Part shown: one piece after another, positions 59,316 to 64,000 of the stretch
Layout of the letters: every line of letters starts with the position of its first letter
Numbering within the stretch: the stretch's first letter is position 1
Translations under genes and position numbers: made by a program
Assembly (NCBI GenBank): GCA_900543105.1
Contig: UQQA01000002.1
Coordinates: 3,755 to 67,754 of the forward strand
Length of the DNA: 64,000 nt
Direction of reading: 5' to 3'
Source: an uncultured Ruminococcus sp.
Lineage (GTDB): Bacteria; Bacillota; Clostridia; Oscillospirales; Ruminococcaceae
Notes under the pieces: model-generated
Databases searched by the model: none
Told to the model about the DNA's origin: nothing
Seen by the model: only the letters and a program-made list of their open reading frames with translations

Positions 59316-59431
59316 TACTGATTTTTAATCAAAGTGCAGACAAAAAATTGGCGCAAAAGCCATATAAAACTGTTTACAGCAGCTGCGGGCTTTTGCTTGG
59401 ATTTTGTACACTTTCAGTTTAAAAATCAGTA
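59316..59431. repeat. 116-bp nested palindrome
   Basis: Outer arms TACTGATTTTTAATCAAAGTG (59316-59336, 21 bases: TACTGATTTT + TAATCAAAGTG) and CACTTTCAGTTTAAAAATC + AGTA (59409-59431). Inner arms GCAAAAGCC (59353-59361) and GGCTTTTGC (59388-59396) pair perfectly, with partial pairing between. It fills the gap between ybaK and the next gene. One arm recurs at 50225-50247. Confidence 0.85.
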
Positions 59432-59448
59432 TAAAAAAGGGCAGAATT

Positions 59449-59895
59449 ATGACATCATTCGTTATCGCAGCCGCAGTTTTTGTATTATCTGCGGCTCTGC
59501 TTATACTTGGGGCGAAACTTTCCGAACGCAGGAAAAAGTATCTTCGGGGACTGGAAGATTTTATGCGGAAGTGCAGACACTACAAAGCTTCGGTGCTTGA
59601 CGTAAAGGACGTTCCCGTTGACCGTGAGGGCAACACCGTAAGCGCAGTAATTCTCCAGTTCCGTGACGAGGAGCGCAGAAGCACCATAGTTCACCGTTAC
59701 ACCGAAAGCCATGGAAAACACTATCTTCGCGGTGACGAGGTGGAGCTTTACTACTGCGATGAAACGGACACCGCCTGCATAAAGGGTGATAATCCTTTTG
59801 ACCGAAAGGCACGTCAGCTTAATGTGTTCACTGTTCTTTGCAGGACAGCGGCGGCACTTGGGATAGCCGCAGCGTTGCTTATATTGATTGTATAA
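59449..59895 (+). CDS. Small membrane protein, unknown (DUF3592-like layout)
   Basis: 148 residues. Hydrophobic N-terminal helix (about 3-23), a soluble middle domain (about 25-120; ASVLDVKDVPVDREGN, then GKHYLRGDEVELYYC) and a C-terminal helix (about 128-147). Two helices around a beta-rich loop fit DUF3592-type proteins, but I do not claim membership. The ATG at 59449 is chosen over an upstream frame extension because the palindrome ends at 59431 and AAAAAGGG precedes this ATG. Confidence 0.7.
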   Translation: MTSFVIAAAVFVLSAALLILGAKLSERRKKYLRGLEDFMRKCRHYKASVLDVKDVPVDREGNTVSAVILQFRDEERRSTIVHRYTESHGKHYLRGDEVELYYCDETDTACIKGDNPFDRKARQLNVFTVLCRTAAALGIAAALLILIV

Positions 59896-59950
59896 TCCTA
59901 TAAAAAACGGAAATAATACCGCCAAAGACTTGTAAGTCGGAGGCGAAAAA

Positions 59951-61864
59951 ATGAAAAAAGAAACTGACTTTCAGCCGTACATTCCATCTTCAAAAGCGAC
60001 AGCGGAATTTACGGCTTCTTCCATTATTACGGGCATCATAACCGCCATTGTTTTCAGCGCATCGAACGCCTATCTCGGACTGCGTGTGGGAATGACGGTT
60101 TCCGCATCGATACCTGCGGCGGTCATTGCAATGAGCGTTATGAAAATGCTTTCGGGGAAAAATTCCGTACTCGAAAGCAACATCGTTCAGACTATAGGCT
60201 CGGCGGGCGAATCGATAGCTTCGGGTTCGATATTCACGCTGCCTGCGCTTTTTTTATGGGCGGCGCAGGGGACGGGTGAACGCCCCTCGATACTTGAAAT
60301 TACGATAATTGCGGTGATAGGCGGTCTGCTCGGCGTGTTTTTTATGATACCTCTGCGAAATGCGCTCATCGTCCGAGAGCATGGGACGCTGCCTTATCCC
60401 GAGGGTACAGCCTGTGCGCAGGTTCTTCTTGCAGGAGAAAAAGGCGGAACGGGGGCTTCGGCAGTTTTCGGCGGAATGGGCGCAGGTGCGTTCTTCAAGC
60501 TGCTCATTGACGGACTGAAAGCCGTCCCCGAGGAGCTTTCGCTTCGTCTGAAAAGCTTCGGCGGAGAGATAGGAACGCAGCTTTATCCTGCTGTTATGAG
60601 CGTTGGCTACATCTGCGGCTTTCGCATTTCGTCCTATATGCTCGCAGGAGGGATTTTCAGTTGGCTCGTGCTTATCCCCGTCATCGTGAATTTCGGGGGA
60701 GCAACGATAATGTATCCGTCCGAAACCGCATCGGTAGCAGAACTTTATGCCGAGGGCGGTGCGTCTGCGATATGGCAGAACTATATCCGCTACATCGGCG
60801 CAGGCGCACTTGCCGCAGGAGGACTTATCAGCCTTATCCGCTCGCTGCCGCTTATTTTCGGGACGTTCCGTGCTGCGCTTTCGGGCGTTGGACGGAGCGG
60901 AAAAAGCACAAAGCGAACCGAACGTGAACTGGATCTTCGCTTTGTTATTGCGGCGGTGGCAGTTCTTACGCTCGCGCTGTGGCTTATCCCCGTTATCCCC
61001 GTGACGTTTGTCGGTGCGCTGATAACGGTGGTGTTCGGCTTCTTTTTTGCGGCTGTTTCATCACGAATGGTCGGACTTGTCGGCAGCAGCAACAACCCCG
61101 TTTCGGGAATGACGATAGCGACGCTGCTTGCGGCTTCAATGCTTCTCAAAGCAATGGGAATGGGCGGCGCAGAGGGAATGACCGCCGCTATTGCGATAGG
61201 CTCGGTGATAAGCATTATCGCATCGGTCGCAGGTGATACTTCGCAGGATCTGAAAACGGGTTATATCCTCGGCGCAACTCCGAAAAAACAGCAGATCGGC
61301 GAGATGATCGGCACAACTGCCGCTTCACTCGTCATAGGCGGAACTCTCTATCTGCTCGATGCGGCGTGGGAATTCGGTTCTCCCGAGCTTGCCGCACCGC
61401 AGGCAACGCTAATGAAGATGATAACCGAGGGCGTTATGAGCGCACAGCTCCCGTGGAACTTGGTCTTCATCGGTGCATTTGCGGCTGTTTTCGCAGAGAT
61501 AATAGGTATCCCCGTTCTGCCTTTTGCGATAGGCTCGTATCTTCCCGTTCAGCTTTCCGCCTGCATTTTCATCGGCGGAGTTATACGTCACTTTGCGGAG
61601 CGTGCAAAGGCTGATGATGAAGCGAAAGAAAAGGCGATAAACAAGGGCGTTCTCTTCTCCTCGGGAATGATAGCAGGGGAGGGACTTGTCGGTATCCTGC
61701 TCGCAGTTGCGGCTGTTTTCGGGGTGAGCGGATATCTTGATATTTCCGAATATACGGGGAAATATACGTCCGTTCCGATAGTTCTCGGCTTGCTCGTGCT
61801 GGCTTCGATAATACTTCTGCTTGTGAAGTTTTCACGCCCGTCAAAGGAAGTGAGGTCGGAATGA
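59951..61864 (+). CDS. OPT-family oligopeptide transporter
   Basis: 637 residues with about fourteen to sixteen membrane helices. Opening FQPYIPSSKATAEFTASSI, then ASNAYLGLRVGMTVSASIPA, EHGTLPYPEGTACAQVLLAG and AGDTSQDLKTGYILGATPKK, all OPT hallmarks. Takes up peptides or metal-peptide complexes by proton symport. GGAGG lies 6 nt before the ATG. The following PqqD-like gene overlaps its stop by 4 nt. Confidence 0.94.
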   Translation: MKKETDFQPYIPSSKATAEFTASSIITGIITAIVFSASNAYLGLRVGMTVSASIPAAVIAMSVMKMLSGKNSVLESNIVQTIGSAGESIASGSIFTLPALFLWAAQGTGERPSILEITIIAVIGGLLGVFFMIPLRNALIVREHGTLPYPEGTACAQVLLAGEKGGTGASAVFGGMGAGAFFKLLIDGLKAVPEELSLRLKSFGGEIGTQLYPAVMSVGYICGFRISSYMLAGGIFSWLVLIPVIVNFGGATIMYPSETASVAELYAEGGASAIWQNYIRYIGAGALAAGGLISLIRSLPLIFGTFRAALSGVGRSGKSTKRTERELDLRFVIAAVAVLTLALWLIPVIPVTFVGALITVVFGFFFAAVSSRMVGLVGSSNNPVSGMTIATLLAASMLLKAMGMGGAEGMTAAIAIGSVISIIASVAGDTSQDLKTGYILGATPKKQQIGEMIGTTAASLVIGGTLYLLDAAWEFGSPELAAPQATLMKMITEGVMSAQLPWNLVFIGAFAAVFAEIIGIPVLPFAIGSYLPVQLSACIFIGGVIRHFAERAKADDEAKEKAINKGVLFSSGMIAGEGLVGILLAVAAVFGVSGYLDISEYTGKYTSVPIVLGLLVLASIILLLVKFSRPSKEVRSE

Positions 61865-62208
61865 AGCGGATAGACGAAAGCGTTGTTCCTCTTCGCTCGG
61901 AAAGCATAGACTGGACGGCGGACGGGAACGGATTTGTGACTATTACAATGGAGAACGGCGGCTTTTTCAACAAGGCTTTGCAGCTGCTTATGAATAAGCC
62001 GAAGCGTTCCTTTATCCACCTTGACGAAAAGGGCAGCTTTTTCTGGCTCAAAGCAGACGGTTCTCACACCCTTGAAGAAATAGCGGTGGGTTCGGCTGAA
62101 AGGTTCGGTGAAGTGCCGGATATGAGCCTTGCAGCGGCTGAAAGATTTCTTAAAATTCTCTGCGGCTGCAAATTTATAAAAAATTTTTCTTCAAATGAAA
62201 AATTATAG
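61861..62208 (+). CDS. PqqD-like peptide-binding protein
   Basis: 115 residues. After a variable N-terminus, FIHLDEKGSFFWLKADGSHT, LEEIA and the C-terminal helix AAAERFLKILCGCKFI fit the PqqD/RRE winged-helix pattern (short beta hairpin, then helices). PqqD-like domains hold precursor peptides for modifying enzymes, but no radical-SAM or other RiPP enzyme lies here. Overlap with the OPT gene (ATGA) implies co-translation, so a role with the transporter or its peptide is inferred. Confidence 0.75.
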   Translation: MKRIDESVVPLRSESIDWTADGNGFVTITMENGGFFNKALQLLMNKPKRSFIHLDEKGSFFWLKADGSHTLEEIAVGSAERFGEVPDMSLAAAERFLKILCGCKFIKNFSSNEKL

Positions 62209-62289
62209 GCTTTTAAATTGTATTATATATAGAGGATATCCAAGGCTTTCCGAAAGGAGGTCTTGGGCGTTCCTTTGCAGGAGAAAATT

Positions 62290-62805
62290 ATGACGACTGA
62301 AAAACACGGCGAAAAATTCGGCAGCAGCGCGCATATCGAGCGCGTTCTTGCGGAATACTCCGACAGCATCATAAAGCTTTGCTATACATACACGAAAAAT
62401 ATCCACGATGCGGAGGATATTGCACAGGAAACCTTTATCGCACTGATACAGCACGGAGAAGCCTTTGAGAGCGCCGAGCATGAAAAGGCGTGGCTGCTGA
62501 GGACGGCGGTAAACAAATGCAAAAACCACGTTAAGTCGGGGTGGGTGAAGAACACCGTTCCGATCGATGAAACGGTGGAAGAACCCTCGCAGGACTTTGA
62601 ACCCGATGAGGGCAGCGAAGTCCTTGAAGCGGTGCAAAAGCTCCCCGAAAAGTACCGACTGCCGATACATCTTTTTTATTACGAAGGCTATTCGATAAAC
62701 GATATTGCGGGCATCATCGGCAAAAAGCCTGCAACGGTCGGGACACTGCTCGCAAGGGCGAGAGAGCGGCTCAAAGAAATTCTGAAAGGAGGAAATTCCA
62801 ACTGA
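62290..62805 (+). CDS. ECF-type RNA polymerase sigma factor
   Basis: 171 residues. Region 2 (about 18-85): YSDSIIKLCYTYTKNIHDAE, DIAQETFIALIQ, KAWLLRTAVNKCKNH. Region 4 (about 115-165): VLEAVQKLPEKYRLPIHLFY, GYSINDIAGIIGKKPATVGT, LLARARERLKEIL. The ATG at 62290 has AGGAG 6 nt upstream; a TTG at 62263 follows another AAAGGAGG too closely. Paired with a membrane-anchored protein just downstream, the usual sigma/anti-sigma layout. Confidence 0.92.
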   Translation: MTTEKHGEKFGSSAHIERVLAEYSDSIIKLCYTYTKNIHDAEDIAQETFIALIQHGEAFESAEHEKAWLLRTAVNKCKNHVKSGWVKNTVPIDETVEEPSQDFEPDEGSEVLEAVQKLPEKYRLPIHLFYYEGYSINDIAGIIGKKPATVGTLLARARERLKEILKGGNSN

Positions 62806-62813
62806 GTTGGAAT
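62795..62813 (+). promoter_or_regulatory. Hairpin in the spacer between ribosome site and start codon
   Basis: Perfect 8-bp stem ATTCCAAC (62795-62802)/GTTGGAAT (62806-62813) whose 3-nt loop TGA is the stop codon of the sigma gene. AAAGGAGG (62785-62792) is 2 nt before it and ATG (62821) 7 nt after it, giving a normal 9-nt spacing when folded. It also buries a competing ATG at 62812. Confidence 0.65.
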
Positions 62814-62820
62814 GACGATA

Positions 62821-63924
62821 ATGGATATAAACAGAGAAAATTATACAAGATCACTTGAAAATATCAGACCCTCCGAGAGATTTCTTGCCGAAACGAAGAA
62901 GCTTATGCTCGAAGAAGCGGCAAAGACCGAGAAAGCCGTAAAGCCGAGCCGCAAGCCGTTCATAATGAAGCTTACGCCTTTTGCCGCGGCAGCTGCCTGC
63001 ATTGCGCTTATTGCGGTTGTCGGCGTGAACACGCTCAAAGATAAGAGTGTTGAAACGGTTCAGACGGACGACAGTATTTATACCGCTTATGCGGAAAACA
63101 ACAAAGAAAGCACCGAAATTGCTTCTTCCGATGAAGCAGATGAAAATAAAGCCCCTGCAAATGATGAAGTCTTTGACGAAGCTTTGTCCGAGGAGAGCAT
63201 TGCTGACGAAGCTGAGACAGCCGTATCAAGTGAAGTTCCCGAAACTGAACCGAGTGCTGACGAGCCCGCAGCTTTTGCAGTGCAGGAGGTCTGGGACGAG
63301 GAAAACGCAGACGACAGCGTTTGTTGCGATGAAGCCGAGATGCCTGCGATCGACGAAGAAGAGGACACGGCGCAAGGAACGAACAGCTATGTTGACGGCG
63401 GCTTTGAATATACCGAAAAGCCGTCTGCCGATGACAGCGACACTGACGGCAATGCAGGTACGGACACCGATGATGACATTTGTGACGATGCAGAAGATAT
63501 AAATGGCGGCAATAAGCCTGTTGCGCCTGCATTTACGAAGCTTTCGGGTGGAAATGCCTTGGCTTATCCTGATTTTTCACCGACAGATACGGAAAAGCTT
63601 TGTGAATTCCTCGCTCTTGCTTCGCAGGACGATATAAACGCCGATGTCACGGCTTCGGACGGTGAAAGCACCGATATTTTCGGCGAAAAGGCGCATAAAC
63701 TGAATGAAGCTTTCGCAAATGCGGCGGAAAAGCTTACACAAAGCGGCGGAGAAAGCTTCGTACCGACACTTTCGTTCAGTGTTTTTGACAATGTGAGCGG
63801 AGATATCCTTTACACTGTTCAAATGAACGGCAGTACTGTTTCTGTGCAGATAAGATACGGCGAAACGGTTTATTTTATCGCTGATAAAGCCGTTATCGAA
63901 AGCATTGTTTCGGCAGCGAAATGA
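62821..63924 (+). CDS. Membrane-anchored anti-sigma-like protein with acidic outer domain
   Basis: 367 residues. Short cytoplasmic N-terminus (about 1-44) without a zinc-binding ZAS motif, one membrane helix (about 47-68), then an extremely acidic, Glu/Asp/Ala-rich low-complexity tract (about 75-230) and a folded C-terminal domain (FTKLSGGNALAYPDFSPTDT to the end). Position 3' to the ECF sigma gene suggests control of that sigma factor. ATG at 62821 is preferred over 62812 because of the hairpin-spaced ribosome site. Confidence 0.75.
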   Translation: MDINRENYTRSLENIRPSERFLAETKKLMLEEAAKTEKAVKPSRKPFIMKLTPFAAAAACIALIAVVGVNTLKDKSVETVQTDDSIYTAYAENNKESTEIASSDEADENKAPANDEVFDEALSEESIADEAETAVSSEVPETEPSADEPAAFAVQEVWDEENADDSVCCDEAEMPAIDEEEDTAQGTNSYVDGGFEYTEKPSADDSDTDGNAGTDTDDDICDDAEDINGGNKPVAPAFTKLSGGNALAYPDFSPTDTEKLCEFLALASQDDINADVTASDGESTDIFGEKAHKLNEAFANAAEKLTQSGGESFVPTLSFSVFDNVSGDILYTVQMNGSTVSVQIRYGETVYFIADKAVIESIVSAAK

Positions 63925-63937
63925 TAATACACTTATG

Positions 63938-64000
63938 GTCACCTCTAAAAACCATAGTGCCTCAGATGCGCAGTCAGATTTTTCGTCAGATCGTATAGAA
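63938..64000. other. End of window, small hairpin, nothing identified
   Basis: An imperfect hairpin CACTTATGGT/ACCATAGTG (about 63931-63960) follows the last gene without a T-tract. The final 40 bases contain two GTCAGAT-type repeats. No gene can be assigned; the sequence may be the edge of another element outside the window. Confidence 0.3.

Noticed and set aside
1..64000. tRNA or rRNA genes, prophage or insertion-sequence transposases
   Set aside because: I saw no convincing tRNA T-loop sequence, rRNA stretch or transposase/integrase protein in the window.

Overview
The window reads as chromosome of a motile, Gram-positive-type Clostridium relative, most likely the Oscillospiraceae/Ruminococcaceae group. 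The reasons are: flagellar genes of the Firmicutes type (FliY with CheC motifs, FlbD, CheC/CheD, a sigma-28 gene), a T-box-controlled thrS, ribonuclease Y, an oxygen-independent class III ribonucleotide reductase, TTGACA-17-TATAAT promoters, strong AGGAGG ribosome sites, and no outer-membrane functions. The species cannot be named from the sequence.

Layout. 1-2.0 kb (minus): 5' part of thrS with its T-box leader and promoter. 2.0-7.0 kb (plus): a possible structured RNA, rny, an O-antigen-ligase-like membrane protein, a DUF4321-type protein and a FliB-type flagellin lysine methylase, closed by a bidirectional terminator. 7.0-34.7 kb (minus): one continuous flagellar/chemotaxis gene train of about 30 genes (flgB-flgC-fliE-fliF-fliG-fliH-fliI-fliJ-fliK-flgD-flgE-flbD-motA-motB-fliM-fliY-cheY-fliO-fliP-fliQ-fliR-flhB-flhA-fliA-flgF-flgG-cheC-cheD-punA-unknown), led by a clear promoter at 34731-34759. 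It builds basal body, export gate, hook, motor and switch. flhF, flhG, fliL, cheA, cheW and cheB are not in their usual places. 34.9-37.0 kb (minus): a PilZ-ParA-ComFB-like operon, probably linked to cyclic-di-nucleotide control of motility.

37.1-41.2 kb (plus) is the most unusual region. Six small, unrelated genes (PfkB kinase, unknown, DUF3267-like zincin, GNAT, alpha/beta hydrolase, GNAT), several visibly AT-richer than their surroundings, all face the same way. They are separated by near-identical 72-bp imperfect palindromes. The array begins with a right half-repeat just behind a strong promoter and ends with a left half-repeat. This is the architecture of an integron cassette array, but the repeat lacks the canonical attC core and no integrase is present.

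41.2-49.6 kb: membrane protein plus sbcC, a leader-RNA candidate followed by a MATE exporter, then (minus) a hybrid histidine kinase with a DegV protein. 49.7-52.8 kb: cupin protein, a minus-strand small-RNA candidate with its own promoter and terminator, a secreted G5/3D-domain cell-wall protein with a WalR-like site, and a nitroreductase. 52.8-57.8 kb: nrdD-nrdG behind a tandem NrdR operator, a histidine phosphatase and an RlmI-type methyltransferase. 57.9-64 kb: TauE/SafE permease (apparent ATT start), YbaK, a small membrane protein, an OPT peptide transporter coupled to a PqqD-like protein, and an ECF sigma factor coupled to a membrane-anchored anti-sigma-like protein. Several families of short palindromic repeats lie between genes.
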